A stretch of DNA of 64,000 nucleotides from Dyella nitratireducens (GTDB lineage Bacteria > Pseudomonadota > Gammaproteobacteria > Xanthomonadales > Rhodanobacteraceae). Positions within the stretch are counted from its first letter, which is position 1. Each line of letters starts with the position of its first letter. The position numbers and the translations under genes are program-made. The notes beneath the pieces were generated by a model, which was not told the DNA's origin, ran no database searches, and was given only the letters and a program-made list of their open reading frames with translations. The DNA is taken from positions 62,001 to 126,000 of the forward strand of contig NZ_BMJA01000007.1 of the NCBI RefSeq assembly GCF_014642835.1, given 5' to 3'. Shown here in pieces: positions 43,764 to 53,357 of this stretch.

Positions 43764-45167
43764 TTAGGAGTGCGCTAGCGCTACGGCATCATCGATCCGC
43801 TTGAGCGCCACGTCGCGCCCAGCGAGATAAATCGTGTGATCGATCGACGGCGATACTTGCGTACCCGTCATCGCCACGCGCAGCGGCTGAGCGATCTTGC
43901 CCATGCCCAGTTCCAGTTTCGCGGCAATCTGCTCGATCACCTGGTGAATCGGCGCGGGTTTCCACTCGCATCCGACGAGCAGTTCGCGCGCGGACTGCAA
44001 CACCTGCACGGCGCTGTCGTTCTTCAAATGCTTGGCGACTGCCTTGTCGTCCCATTCGGTGATCGGGCCGTACCAGATCCTGGCGCGCTCGGCCATGTCC
44101 TTCAACGTTTGCACGCGGTCGCGCAAGGCGACGATCACATCAGCCGGCGCAGGGCCTTTGCTGGTATCGATACCTGCGCGCGCAAGATGCCATTCGAATT
44201 CCGGCAGCAGCGTCTGCGGATCATCCGTCTTCAGATAGTGCTGGTTGAGCCACAGCAGTTTTTCGGTGTCAAAGCGCGACGCCGCCTTGTTGACGTCGGC
44301 GGCGTCGAACAACGTGATCATTTCCTCGCGTGAGAAAATTTCCTGATCGCCATGCGACCATCCGAGGCGCACCAGGTAATTGAGGATCGCGTGCGGCAGG
44401 AAGCCGTTTTCGCGGTACTCCATCACGCTAACCGAATTGGTGCGCTTGGAAAGCTTCTTGCCTTCCTTATCCAGGATCATCGGCAGGTGTGCAAACTCCG
44501 GCACCCTTGCGCCGAGCGCGTGATAGATGTTGATCTGGCGTGGCGTGTTGTTGACGTGGTCGTCGCCGCGGATCACCTCGGTGATGCCCATGTCGATATC
44601 GTCGACCACCACGGCGAAGTTGTAGGTGGGCCAGCCGTCGGAGCGGAAGATCACCAGATCATCCAGCTCGGTGTTGGACCACTCCACCCTGCCCTTCACC
44701 TTGTCGTCCCACACCACCGATCCTTCCAGCGGGTTCTTGAAACGGATCACGCGGTTCGGATCGTCGCGGAAAGGTGCGTTGCGATCGCGGTAGTAGCCGT
44801 TGTAGCGCGGCTTCTCGCCGCCAGCCATGGCGGCTTCGCGCATGGCTTCGATCTCGTCCTTGCTTTCGTAGGCGTAATAAGCCTTACCGGCGGCCACCAG
44901 CTCGAGCGCGACCTGCTTGTAACGCTCCAGGCGCTGCGTCTGGAAGATCGGCGCACTGTTGTCGGCATCCAACTGCAGCCAATGCATGGCGTCGATAATG
45001 GCTTGCACGGCCGCATCGGTGGAGCGCTCGCGATCGGTGTCTTCGATGCGCAGCAGGAACTCCCCGCCGCGGCGGCGCGCTTCCAGCCAGCAATACAGCG
45101 CGGTACGCGCGCCGCCGATGTGCAGGAAACCGGTGGGACTGGGGGCGAAGCGGGTGCGGACGGTCAT
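43764..45167 (-). CDS. gltX: Glutamate-tRNA ligase
   Basis: The start is ATG 45167, giving 467 residues, normal for Glt[21 protein letters not shown] is the HIGH motif region, [11 protein letters not shown] the KMSKS equivalent, and the helical anticodon-binding part occupies the last 150 residues. It charges tRNA-Glu with glutamate in the cytosol. An upstream in-frame extension to 45260 is not needed. It ends three bases from a REP pair. Confidence 0.97.
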   Translation of the reverse strand: MTVRTRFAPSPTGFLHIGGARTALYCWLEARRRGGEFLLRIEDTDRERSTDAAVQAIIDAMHWLQLDADNSAPIFQTQRLERYKQVALELVAAGKAYYAYESKDEIEAMREAAMAGGEKPRYNGYYRDRNAPFRDDPNRVIRFKNPLEGSVVWDDKVKGRVEWSNTELDDLVIFRSDGWPTYNFAVVVDDIDMGITEVIRGDDHVNNTPRQINIYHALGARVPEFAHLPMILDKEGKKLSKRTNSVSVMEYRENGFLPHAILNYLVRLGWSHGDQEIFSREEMITLFDAADVNKAASRFDTEKLLWLNQHYLKTDDPQTLLPEFEWHLARAGIDTSKGPAPADVIVALRDRVQTLKDMAERARIWYGPITEWDDKAVAKHLKNDSAVQVLQSARELLVGCEWKPAPIHQVIEQIAAKLELGMGKIAQPLRVAMTGTQVSPSIDHTIYLAGRDVALKRIDDAVALAHS

Positions 45168-45224
45168 GAGCTCGACGATGCGGCAGGTGGAACGGGAAAT
45201 TTTAGCCGATGCCGCCAGCAAACT

Positions 45225-45247
45225 CCCCTCTCCCTTTGGGAGAGGGG
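45225..45247. terminator. Hairpin after the DUF4399 gene
   Basis: CCCCTCTCCC, TTT, GGGAGAGGGG is a perfect ten-base stem 14 bases past the DUF4399 stop. The T-run is poor, so it may be a repeat or a weak terminator. Confidence 0.65.
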
Positions 45248-45260
45248 CTTTGTGCAACAA

Positions 45261-45695
45261 CTACTTCACATGCACCGTAACCACCTTCGACACCAGCGGC
45301 GGGTCGAACGGAATGTGATTGGCATCGCCCAGATCCAACTGCAGCGTGTGCGTGCCAGGCGTCAGTGTCAGCGTGGTTTCGGTCTGGCCACCGCCGAAAT
45401 GGACGTGTTGTTTGTCGTTCGGAATGGGCTGCCCGGCGGGTGGCAGCTCTTTCACGTCCACCAGCAGGTGGTGATGACCGGTTTTTTCGTGGGTCACGCC
45501 GGCAGGTGCCACGCCCATGCCCTTGAGGCCGAAGCGCACGGTGAAGGTTTGCGGCACGGTGGCGCCATCCTGCGGCGAAATGATGTAGACCTCGGCACCG
45601 GCCGGAGCCTTGGTCACTGGCAGCGCCGGAGCGTCAACGGCGAAGGTGGAACCTGCAGCGGCTAGCAGGGCAAAACCAAGCAACAGACCTTTCAT
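45261..45695 (-). CDS. DUF4399 exported protein
   Basis: The 144-residue product has a signal peptide (residues 1-20, ending STFA) and the DUF4399 beta-sandwich: VYIISPQDGATVPQTFTVRFGLKGMGVAPAG, KTGHHHLLVD, and HVHFGGGQTETTLTLTPGTHTLQLDLGD. The HHH and HVH groups could bind a metal. The role is unknown. AGGAGA ahead of ATG 45695 is a strong site. It lies in the periplasm. Confidence 0.88.
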   Translation of the reverse strand: MKGLLLGFALLAAAGSTFAVDAPALPVTKAPAGAEVYIISPQDGATVPQTFTVRFGLKGMGVAPAGVTHEKTGHHHLLVDVKELPPAGQPIPNDKQHVHFGGGQTETTLTLTPGTHTLQLDLGDANHIPFDPPLVSKVVTVHVK

Positions 45696-45869
45696 GACGT
45701 GTCTCCTGTCCTAAGGATGAGGATGCCATTCATGCAATCTAGCCGAGTTGAGGCCGCCAGGGCACCTTTTTCCTCATTCCGTAACACGCGTAACCGCCTT
45801 GTCACGTGAGCGCCATCGCTACGCAACGGCATCCGAGGAAGCTACTGCCGTACAAGACGAGGATGCGCC

Positions 45870-47030
45870 ATGCGTATCGGCATCATCAGCGAGACGTATC
45901 CGCCAGAGATCAACGGTGTCGCACTCACCGTGCATAGTCTGGCAACCGGTCTGGCCGCAAAGGGCCACGAGATCGATCTCATCCGTCCTCGTCAAACCAT
46001 CAGCCACGTCGACGAACCCGGCATCGATGCCCTGGAAACACGCGGCGCGGCGCTGCCCCGTTATCCTGGCTTGCGCTTCGGGCTTCCTGTCTACCGCACA
46101 CTCCGCCAGCGCTGGACTCAACGTCGGCCCGACGCCATCTACGTCGCCACCGAAGGCCCGCTTGGCCGCTCTGCGGTGAAGACCGCCGTACGCTTGGGCG
46201 TCCCTGTTGCGACCGGTTTTCATACACGCTTCGATGCTTATGCCAATCACTACGGCGTAGGTTTTCTGACACCGGTGGTGCACAACTACCTGCGCCGCTT
46301 CCACCAGCGCGCAAACGTCACACTCGTGCCCACCGATGCGCTGGCTGCCGAATTGACGGCGATGGGCGTGGATCACGCGCGCCTGCTGCGCCGCGCGGTA
46401 GACACCAAGCTGTTCCATCCCTCCAAGCGCGACAACGCCTTGCGCGAAAGCTGGGGCGTGGATGCAGATACGCCGGTCGTGCTCTACGTGGGCCGTATTG
46501 CGCCGGAAAAAAATCTGGACCTCGCCGTGGAAACCTTCCGCGCCATCCAGCAGGTGGCGCCGAAAGCGCGCTATGTGTGGGTGGGCGACGGCCCCGCGCG
46601 AGCAGGGCTGCAGGCAGCACATCCGGATTTCATCTTCGCCGGCATGAAGCGCGACGAAGCCCTCGCATCGCATTACGCAAGCGCAGATCTATTCCCATTC
46701 CCCAGCCTCAGCGAAACCTTCGGCAACGTGATCCTGGAAGCGCTCGCGGCTGGCTTGCCCGTGGTGGCATACGCCGAAGGCGCTGCACGCGAGCATCTGT
46801 TTGACGGCATCAATGGTTTCCGCATTGCTTCCGGCGAAGCCCACGCCTTTACGGCGGCAACCGTGACGCTGGCCGGCGATGTTGCACTGATCCGCCATAT
46901 GGGCCGCGCTGCCGTGGAGAGCGTGGAGCGGCTCTCACCGGACGCGGTGATCCGCGAATTCGAAAACCTGTTGCGCGAACTGGTCGAGGAGAACATGCAT
47001 GACCGCCATGTCACCATCGCACCTGCCTGA
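45870..47030 (+). CDS. GT4-family glycosyltransferase
   Basis: The 386-residue product starts RIGIISETYPPEINGVALTVHSLA and has VVLYVGRIAPEKNLDLAVETFRAI with SETFGNVILEALAAGLPVVAYAEGAAREHL, the donor-nucleotide site of the GT-B fold. It resembles GDP-mannose-dependent mannosyltransferases (MgtA-type) that glycosylate diacylglycerol or lipid carriers. A PAP2 gene overlaps its end by 32 bases, which suits a lipid-linked pathway. The donor and acceptor are inferred. Confidence 0.9.
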   Translation: MRIGIISETYPPEINGVALTVHSLATGLAAKGHEIDLIRPRQTISHVDEPGIDALETRGAALPRYPGLRFGLPVYRTLRQRWTQRRPDAIYVATEGPLGRSAVKTAVRLGVPVATGFHTRFDAYANHYGVGFLTPVVHNYLRRFHQRANVTLVPTDALAAELTAMGVDHARLLRRAVDTKLFHPSKRDNALRESWGVDADTPVVLYVGRIAPEKNLDLAVETFRAIQQVAPKARYVWVGDGPARAGLQAAHPDFIFAGMKRDEALASHYASADLFPFPSLSETFGNVILEALAAGLPVVAYAEGAAREHLFDGINGFRIASGEAHAFTAATVTLAGDVALIRHMGRAAVESVERLSPDAVIREFENLLRELVEENMHDRHVTIAPA

Positions 47031-47574
47031 GCAGGTTGCCCTCCCGCGCCACGCGTTCGACCGGCGCATGTGCATTGCCGCCAACCGCTGGGGGGCACGG
47101 CACGCCGTCGGCCTGTTCTTCGGCATCATCAGCCGCCTTGGCGATGGTGTGTTTTGGTACGCATTGATGCTGGCGCTGGCATTGATCGATGGCCTGCGTG
47201 GCCTGGAAGCCGCCGCGCACATGGCAGCCACCGGACTGGTGGCATTGGGCTTGTACCGCGTGCTGAAGCGCTGGACGCGCCGCCCGCGCCCGTTCCGCAC
47301 CTGCCCTGGTGTGATCGCGCATGTGCCGCCGCTGGATGAATTCAGTTTCCCCTCCGGTCACACCTTGCAGGCGGTGGGCTTCACTATCGTCGCCCTGGCG
47401 TGGTACCCGCTGCTTGCACCGCTGCTGCTGACGTTCACCGCGCTGGTGGCTGCATCGCGCGTGATTCTTGGCTTGCATTATCCAAGCGATGTGCTCGCCG
47501 CGATTTTTGTTGGCAGCGGCCTCGGCGCGTTGTCGCTGTGGTTGGTGCACAGCGCACCGCTGCTGTTCGCTTGA
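46999..47574 (+). CDS. PAP2-family membrane phosphatase
   Basis: The 191-residue protein has four to five membrane helices and the PAP2 signature: KRWTRRPRP, FPSGHTLQ, and SRVILGLHYPSDVL. It would dephosphorylate a lipid phosphate such as phosphatidate or a polyprenyl pyrophosphate. GAGGAGA six bases ahead of ATG 46999 supports the start, which overlaps the glycosyltransferase by 32 bases. Confidence 0.9.
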   Translation: MTAMSPSHLPEQVALPRHAFDRRMCIAANRWGARHAVGLFFGIISRLGDGVFWYALMLALALIDGLRGLEAAAHMAATGLVALGLYRVLKRWTRRPRPFRTCPGVIAHVPPLDEFSFPSGHTLQAVGFTIVALAWYPLLAPLLLTFTALVAASRVILGLHYPSDVLAAIFVGSGLGALSLWLVHSAPLLFA

Positions 47575-47644
47575 TCAAAGTTTGCGCTGATCAATCATTC
47601 ATCACGCCGTACTCACACGCTTTGCGCTCAACGACATAGCGCAT

Positions 47645-47807
47645 CTATCCACAGGCTCTACCGGATACTTTCCACAACCGCTGTGGAAAAGTACGCGCAC
47701 TTGCTGCGCAAAATTTCATCACGGTGTGCCAAGTGGTTGATGGAAAAGATGCGCGCGCGGGTTTTCCACAGGGTTTTCAAGAAGGCATCCACATTGGCTG
47801 TGGAAAA
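47645..47807. promoter_or_regulatory. Cluster of DnaA-box-like 9-mers
   Basis: Within 163 bases lie TTTTCCACA (47762 plus; 47682 and 47799 minus), CTATCCACA (47645), CTTTCCACA (47668) and a weaker GCATCCACA (47785). The three TTTTCCACA sites fit the DnaA-box pattern TTWTNCACA, and the two C-first sites differ at one base. The pair at 47668/47682 is an inverted repeat. The surrounding 361-base gene-free stretch (47575-47935) holds only this cluster, a REP pair and a terminator. No dnaA, dnaN, rpmH or gidA is near, so this is not an obvious main origin. Confidence 0.55.
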
Positions 47808-47809
47808 CC

Positions 47810-47882
47810 GTAGGTTGGGGTGCAAACCCCAACATCACTAATTTGTAAGCATCACAACGTTGGGGTTTGCACCCCAACCTAC
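47810..47882. repeat. GTAG-headed REP pair, copy 7
   Basis: Same arms, 21-base loop, directly next to the last DnaA-box-like site and between two convergent genes. Confidence 0.93.
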
Positions 47883-47914
47883 AAAAAACAACGCCGCCCG
47901 AAGGCGGCGTTGTT
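47882..47914 (-). terminator. Rho-independent terminator of accD
   Basis: AACAACGCCGCC, four-base loop, GGCGGCGTTGTT. On the minus strand it is followed by TTTTTTGT, 22 bases past the accD stop. Confidence 0.92.
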
Positions 47915-47935
47915 CGAGGCATCATGCAGCATGCA

Positions 47936-48805
47936 TTACGCCGCGCGCGGTACCTTGCGCAAGATGTTCAACACATCCGCCAGCTTGTCGCGCATCTGCC
48001 GCCGATCCACGATCATGTCGATCGCACCGTGCTCAAGCAAAAACTCCGACCGCTGGAAGCCTTCCGGCAGCGTCTCGCGCACGGTCTGCTCGATCACGCG
48101 CGGGCCAGCAAAGCCGATGAGGGCTTTAGGTTCGCCAACGTTGATGTCACCCAACATGCCAAGGCTGGCGGAAACGCCGCCGGTAGTCGGGTGCGTGAGC
48201 ACGCTGATGTACGGAACACCGGCTTCGCGCAAACGTGCAAGCGCGGCTGATGTCTTCGCCATCTGCATCAGCGAGAACAGCGCCTCCTGCATGCGCGCAC
48301 CGCCGGTGGCGGAGAAGCACACCAGGGCACTGCGTTCACTCAAGGCTCGCTCGGCGGCGCGGGTAAACTTCTCGCCAACCACCGAACCCATCGAGCCACC
48401 CATGTAGGAGAACTCAAAGGCCACGGCCATCATCGGGTGTTCCTTGAGCTTGCCACCCATCGCGATCAGTGCGTCTTTCTCGCCGGTGGATTTCTGCGCG
48501 GCCACGATGCGATCGCGGTATTTCTTGGAATCGCGGAACTTGAGCGGATCGTTGGGCTCCATGCTGGCCCACAGCTCCTGCGCGCTGCCTTCGTCGAGAA
48601 ACGCCAACAGCCGTTCGCGCGCGCCGATCGCATGGTGATGGCCGCACTTGGGGCACACCATCAGATTGCGTTCCAGCTCCGGTTTGTACAGCACGGCGCC
48701 GCAGCCACCGCACTTCTCCCACACACCTTCGGGTACCTTGCCCTTGCCGGCGGCGGCGCCTTGCGTCCGCACGCGGGGTGTCATGATTTTTTGCAGCCAA
48801 TTCAT
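47936..48805 (-). CDS. accD: Acetyl-CoA carboxylase carboxyltransferase subunit beta
   Basis: The 289-residue product begins with a four-Cys zinc ribbon (Cys32, 35, 51, 54) and continues with the crotonase-like carboxyltransferase core ([55 protein letters not shown]). With AccA it moves CO2 from biotin to acetyl-CoA for fatty acid synthesis. It lies 26 bases after trpA, the usual proteobacterial order. Confidence 0.98.
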   Translation of the reverse strand: MNWLQKIMTPRVRTQGAAAGKGKVPEGVWEKCGGCGAVLYKPELERNLMVCPKCGHHHAIGARERLLAFLDEGSAQELWASMEPNDPLKFRDSKKYRDRIVAAQKSTGEKDALIAMGGKLKEHPMMAVAFEFSYMGGSMGSVVGEKFTRAAERALSERSALVCFSATGGARMQEALFSLMQMAKTSAALARLREAGVPYISVLTHPTTGGVSASLGMLGDINVGEPKALIGFAGPRVIEQTVRETLPEGFQRSEFLLEHGAIDMIVDRRQMRDKLADVLNILRKVPRAA

Positions 48806-48831
48806 GGATTCCGCCTCAATCAGCTAAAACT

Positions 48832-49632
48832 TCAAGCAGCATCCAGTGCCGCGCGGATCGGACGAAGGAAATCATCAATCTTTGCCGTGATCTCCGATGC
48901 CGTCTTCGCTCCACCCAAACGCTCCACCAATGCACTGCCAATCACCACGGCGTCGGCAAATCCACTGATGGCTTTTGCGCTTTGCGCATCCTTCACGCCG
49001 AACCCCACAGCGACCGGTGCTTTGGCATGCTTGCGGATATCAGCCACGCGTGCGGCAATGTCCTGCGTACTCAAGCGCCCCGCCCCCGTGATGCCGGCGA
49101 ACGATACATAGTACAGGAAACCGTCAGCGGCCTCGCACAATTGCGCCATACGCTCGGGTGCGGTCGTGGGAGCGGCCAGCAGAATCTGCTGGAGGCCTGC
49201 GTTGCGCAACGGCGCCAGCACCTCGGCTTCTTCCAGCGGGCAATCCACCAGCAGCACGCCATCGACACCCGCCTTGACCGCTTCGTCTGCGAAGCGTTGG
49301 AAGCCACGGATTTCGACCGGATTGAGATAACCCATCAGCACGATCGGCGTGCTCTGGTCGCGCTCGCGGAATTGAGCTGCCCACGTCAGCACATCCGGCA
49401 GACCTACGCCCTTGGCGATGGCGCGTTCGCTCGCGTGCTGGATCACCGGACCATCGGCCATCGGATCGGAAAACGGCACGCCCAGTTCGATGACATCGGC
49501 GCCGGCATCAACCAGCGCATGCATCAACGCTACGGTGTGTTCCGGCACCGGATCGCCGGCGGTAACGAAGGGGATCAAGCCGGTGCGGCCCGCGGCTTTC
49601 AGTGCAGCAAAGCGTTGATCGATGCGGCTCAT
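48832..49632 (-). CDS. trpA: Tryptophan synthase alpha chain
   Basis: The 266-residue protein has the catalytic pair Glu49 and Asp60 in the standard [16 protein letters not shown] segment, then [17 protein letters not shown] and FVSYVSF-type loops. It splits indole-3-glycerol phosphate into indole and glyceraldehyde 3-phosphate, feeding indole to TrpB. ATGA overlap with trpB makes the two one translational unit. Confidence 0.98.
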   Translation of the reverse strand: MSRIDQRFAALKAAGRTGLIPFVTAGDPVPEHTVALMHALVDAGADVIELGVPFSDPMADGPVIQHASERAIAKGVGLPDVLTWAAQFRERDQSTPIVLMGYLNPVEIRGFQRFADEAVKAGVDGVLLVDCPLEEAEVLAPLRNAGLQQILLAAPTTAPERMAQLCEAADGFLYYVSFAGITGAGRLSTQDIAARVADIRKHAKAPVAVGFGVKDAQSAKAISGFADAVVIGSALVERLGGAKTASEITAKIDDFLRPIRAALDAA

Positions 49633-50840
49633 ACCTGCACTCCTTCGCGTGCGGCAATCGTATGCACGTCTTTATCCCCTCGGCCGGAAAGATTGCACAG
49701 CACGATGCCGTCCTTCGGCAACTCGCGCGCCAGTTTCAAGGCCTGCGCCACAGCGTGGCTGGATTCCAGTGCCGCAAGAATGCCTTCGGTGCGTGCGAGC
49801 AAGTGGAAGGCTTCCAGGGCTTCGTCGTCGGTGACACCGACGTAGTCAGCACGGCCGGCGTCTTTCAGGAACGCGTGCTCCGGGCCAACGCCGGGGTAAT
49901 CGAGACCCGCCGACACCGAATGTGTTTCGGTGATCTGGCCGTTGTCGTCGCACAGCACGTAGGTGCGATTGCCGTGCAAAACACCGGGACGCCCTGCCGC
50001 CAGCGAAGCCGCATGATGACCGGTGGCAATGCCCTCACCTGCCGCTTCGGCACCAACCATGCGCACGCCGCTGTCGTTGAGGAACGCATGGAACAAACCG
50101 ATCGCGTTCGAACCGCCGCCCACGCATGCAGTAAGCACGTCGGGCAAGCGACCGTATTGCTCAAGCATCTGCACGCGCGCTTCGCGCCCGACGATGGCGT
50201 TGAAGTCGCGCACCATCATGGGATACGGATGCGGGCCGGCGACGGTGCCGATGATGTAGAACGTGTCGGCGACATTGGTGACCCAGTCGCGCATCGCTTC
50301 GTTCAAGGCATCCTTCAGCGTTTTCGATCCCGACGTGACTGGCACCACTTCAGCACCGAGCAGTTTCATTCGGTACACATTGATCTTCTGCCGCTCGATA
50401 TCGACGGCGCCCATGTAGACCACGCATTTGAGGCCAAAGCGCGCGGCGACTGTCGCGGTGGCCACACCGTGCTGGCCGGCGCCGGTTTCGGCGATCACGC
50501 GCGGCTTGCCCATGCGCTTGGCGACCAGCGCCTGGCCGATGGTGTTGTTGATCTTGTGCGCACCGGTGTGGTTCAGGTCTTCGCGCTTGAGCAAGATGCG
50601 CGCGCCGCCGATGTGCTTCGATAGCCGTTCCGCGTGATAGATCGGGCTGGGGCGGCCGACGTAGTAGGTGAGATCCCGATCAAGTTCGGCCAGGAACTCG
50701 GGATCCTCGCGCAGACGCAGGTAGGCCTCGGTGAGTTCGGCCAGCGGCGCCATCAAAGTCTCGGCCACGTATTGCCCGCCGAAATCGCCGAAGCGCCCGT
50801 GGGGATCGGGCCATTGATGGAAATCCTGGATCGTGGGCAT
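49629..50840 (-). CDS. trpB: Tryptophan synthase beta chain
   Basis: The 403-residue pyridoxal-phosphate enzyme has its cofactor lysine Lys96 in [23 protein letters not shown] and the phosphate-binding [11 protein letters not shown] loop. It joins indole with serine to form tryptophan. The divergent trpI-like gene 126 bases away fits the Pseudomonas arrangement, in which TrpI activates trpBA when indoleglycerol phosphate builds up. Confidence 0.98.
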   Translation of the reverse strand: MPTIQDFHQWPDPHGRFGDFGGQYVAETLMAPLAELTEAYLRLREDPEFLAELDRDLTYYVGRPSPIYHAERLSKHIGGARILLKREDLNHTGAHKINNTIGQALVAKRMGKPRVIAETGAGQHGVATATVAARFGLKCVVYMGAVDIERQKINVYRMKLLGAEVVPVTSGSKTLKDALNEAMRDWVTNVADTFYIIGTVAGPHPYPMMVRDFNAIVGREARVQMLEQYGRLPDVLTACVGGGSNAIGLFHAFLNDSGVRMVGAEAAGEGIATGHHAASLAAGRPGVLHGNRTYVLCDDNGQITETHSVSAGLDYPGVGPEHAFLKDAGRADYVGVTDDEALEAFHLLARTEGILAALESSHAVAQALKLARELPKDGIVLCNLSGRGDKDVHTIAAREGVQV

Positions 50841-50966
50841 TGGTCAGAAATCCTATAGGGATGGCGGGCACCGGAAAGGCAGCCTCAGACGAGGAAAATA
50901 CCGCGATTGGCGTCATCAAAAAAGCGATATGATCGCCAGCATCTGTTAGAAAAACTCACAACATCC

Positions 50967-51851
50967 GTGCGCGACCTGCCCTCCCTCAACGCCTTGCGCG
51001 CCTTCGAGGCCACCGCCCGCTTGGGCAGCGTAGGCCGTGCGGCCGAGGAACTACACGTCACCCACGGTGCCATCAGCCGGCAGTTGCGCGTGCTGGAAGA
51101 AGCCCTAGGAAAACCTGTGTTTGTTCGCCAAGGGCGCGGCGTGGCGCTCACGGCCATTGGTGAGGAGCTACACGACCGTGTGAGCAATGCCTTCGCGCAA
51201 TTGCGGGAAGGCTGGGCGGATCTGCAACGTGGCCGCGACGATGCGCCCTTCGTGCTTGGGTGTGCTGGCAGCCTGCTCGCGCGCTGGGTGATTCCGCGAC
51301 TGGAACGGCTGGAACGCGACTTGCCGATGCTGCGGCTGCATCTATCGCCGGAGGAGGATCCACTCGCGCCTCGGCATGCCGAACCCGATGCAGCGCTGGC
51401 CGTGGCAGCACCGCCCTGGCCTGCCGGCTGGCAAGTGCATGTGTTGGCACCCGAACGCATTGGTCCTGTAGTCAGCCCGCGCCATGCAGGCCTTGAGCGT
51501 TTGCTGGAACACGGCACGTCCGCGTTGAGCAACGAAGCCTTGCTACACACCAGCTCACGTCCACAAGCGTGGCCCGCGTGGGCGCGCGCGAATGGAATAC
51601 CGGTTGAATCACTCCATTACGGGCAGGGCTTTACGCATCTGTTCTATCTGCTGGAAGCCGCCGTGGCGGGGCTTGGCGTAGCGATCGCCCCAGCGCAGCT
51701 GGTGCAGGACGATATCGATGCGGGGCGCCTGCTTGCGCCGTGGGGATTTCAGCAGACGGATGCGAGTTGGATTTTGGCGACGCCGCGGCGCAGGGTTGAT
51801 GGTCGGGTTGATGCGCTGGCGGCGTGGATGCGCCATGCATTAAACGCGTGA
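50967..51851 (+). CDS. trpI: TrpI-like LysR regulator of trpBA
   Basis: GTG 50967 gives 294 residues: [40 protein letters not shown], then [34 protein letters not shown] and [25 protein letters not shown] recognise this as matching P. putida TrpI across its length. Position divergent from trpBA supports it. A longer start at TTG 50907 is possible. TrpI binds indoleglycerol phosphate as inducer. Confidence 0.88.
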   Translation: MRDLPSLNALRAFEATARLGSVGRAAEELHVTHGAISRQLRVLEEALGKPVFVRQGRGVALTAIGEELHDRVSNAFAQLREGWADLQRGRDDAPFVLGCAGSLLARWVIPRLERLERDLPMLRLHLSPEEDPLAPRHAEPDAALAVAAPPWPAGWQVHVLAPERIGPVVSPRHAGLERLLEHGTSALSNEALLHTSSRPQAWPAWARANGIPVESLHYGQGFTHLFYLLEAAVAGLGVAIAPAQLVQDDIDAGRLLAPWGFQQTDASWILATPRRRVDGRVDALAAWMRHALNA

Positions 51852-51875
51852 ATCGTCGATAGGATTCCGCGAAGC

Positions 51876-52490
51876 TTAGGCAGAACGTACAGCCGCGATA
51901 AAAGCGCGCATTTTGCCGTGATCCTTGATCCCCGGCGCCGATTCGATACCACTCGACACGTCCACCGCCCACGGCCGCGCCATGCGAATCGCCGCAGCAA
52001 CATTCTCGGGCGTCAAACCACCGGCCAGCAGCAATGGCTGCTTCAAATCGTGCGGCATCAACGACCAGTCGAACAATTTGCCGGTACCGCCAGGTTCGCC
52101 CAGACCATGCCCGTCGAGCAGCAGCCCCGCCGCATGGGGATGATCATGCAGCTGATAGAGCGCAGCGGCGCCCTCGCCCATGGCGATGGCCTTCAAGTAA
52201 GGCTGACCGAATTGCTTGCACCATTCGTCTATCTCATTGCCATGGAACTGCAGCATCGAGGGGCGCACGGTATCGATGATTTCCTGCACGACATTCGCTT
52301 CGTCATCCATGCATAGCGCCACGGTGGTAACGAACGGTGGCATGGCCTCAACAATGGCGCGCGCCTGCTGCAGCGACACCTGCCGCTTGCTGTGCGTGGT
52401 GAGCACCACGCCAATGGCGTCGGCGCCCAGTTCGGCGGCGAGCAAGGCATCTTCGACGCGAGTCATGCCGCAACATTTGATGCGAGTCAT
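51876..52490 (-). CDS. trpF: Phosphoribosylanthranilate isomerase
   Basis: The 204-residue TIM-barrel protein starts RIKCCGMTR (Cys7 general base) and has [27 protein letters not shown] and [15 protein letters not shown] with [14 protein letters not shown] (catalytic Asp), all expected in TrpF. It converts phosphoribosylanthranilate to CdRP in tryptophan synthesis. ATGA overlap with truA puts it in the fimV-side operon, apart from trpBA across the trpI gene. Confidence 0.97.
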   Translation of the reverse strand: MTRIKCCGMTRVEDALLAAELGADAIGVVLTTHSKRQVSLQQARAIVEAMPPFVTTVALCMDDEANVVQEIIDTVRPSMLQFHGNEIDEWCKQFGQPYLKAIAMGEGAAALYQLHDHPHAAGLLLDGHGLGEPGGTGKLFDWSLMPHDLKQPLLLAGGLTPENVAAAIRMARPWAVDVSSGIESAPGIKDHGKMRAFIAAVRSA

Positions 52491-53254
52491 TCGCTGACCT
52501 CCTCAGGTAGACCCCAATGCTTTTCATAACGCGGGCCGATGAATGTTAGACCCGACGCTGCTGCGGTCGGCCCAGCTACTTCGCGATTGCGGCCGGCCAG
52601 CAAATCCGCGATCCACGCCACTGGCTGTTCGCCGCGCCCGACCAGCAGCAGCGAGCCCACGATATTGCGCACCATGTGGTGCAGAAATGCATTCGCCTCG
52701 ATGTCCACGACCACCTGCTCGCCTTCGCGGTGTACGCGCAAGTATTTCACTTCACGGCGAGCGTGTGCGGCCTGGCAGGACACTGCGCGAAACGCGGAGA
52801 AGTCGTGCTCGCCGATCAAGACTTGTGCGGCGGCATGCATGCGCTCTGCATCCAGTGGCACGCGCTCCCAGGCGACGTAGCGCGCATCCAGTGCGGGGCG
52901 AATAGTTCGATTGAGCAGGGTGTAGCGATAGCGACGGCTGCGTGCAGAGAAGCGCGCATGGAAATCATCCGGCATTACTTTGGCCCACAGCACGGCCACG
53001 CTCGACGGAAGATTGGAGCACGCACCCAGCACCCAGCCACGCAGATCGCGCTGCGCACCAGTGTCGAAATGCACCACTTGGCAACGTCCGTGCACGCCGG
53101 CGTCAGTACGGCCTGCACACGTCACCTCGATGGCCTCGGCAGCAACGAACGAAAGCGCCCGCTCCAGACTGGCTTGCACACTGGCGCTGTGACTCAGCCT
53201 CTGCCAGCCGAAGAAATCGGTGCCGTCGTATTCGATGCCCAGGGCGATGCGCAT
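52487..53254 (-). CDS. truA: tRNA pseudouridine(38-40) synthase
   Basis: The 255-residue protein has the catalytic Asp51 in [11 protein letters not shown] and [18 protein letters not shown] at the start, [13 protein letters not shown] and [17 protein letters not shown] later. It modifies the anticodon arm of many tRNAs. It overlaps trpF by four bases. The fimV-truA-trpF order is conserved in pseudomonads and xanthomonads. Confidence 0.98.
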   Translation of the reverse strand: MRIALGIEYDGTDFFGWQRLSHSASVQASLERALSFVAAEAIEVTCAGRTDAGVHGRCQVVHFDTGAQRDLRGWVLGACSNLPSSVAVLWAKVMPDDFHARFSARSRRYRYTLLNRTIRPALDARYVAWERVPLDAERMHAAAQVLIGEHDFSAFRAVSCQAAHARREVKYLRVHREGEQVVVDIEANAFLHHMVRNIVGSLLLVGRGEQPVAWIADLLAGRNREVAGPTAAASGLTFIGPRYEKHWGLPEEVSE

Positions 53255-53299
53255 GCGTGATCGTGAAGTTCAAGAGTACGTAAGAGTAACAGGTGCCCC

Positions 53300-53331
53300 A
53301 AAAGCACCGGGCCGGCATAGCCGGCCCGGTG
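53300..53331 (-). terminator. Rho-independent terminator of fimV
   Basis: CACCGGGCCGGC, three-base loop, GCCGGCCCGGTG. On the minus strand GC and then TTTT follow. It separates fimV from truA. Confidence 0.85.
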
Positions 53332-53357
53332 GGTAGGTGTTTCGCACTGAAAGCAGG

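Noticed and set aside
45168-45260. 31-residue N-terminal extension of gltX
   Set aside because: Known GltX proteins start at [13 protein letters not shown]; the extension crosses the hairpin at 45225.
47645-47807. Main replication origin
   Set aside because: Only the DnaA-box-like sites are present; the usual origin genes and an obvious A+T-rich unwinding stretch are missing, so only a site cluster is claimed.
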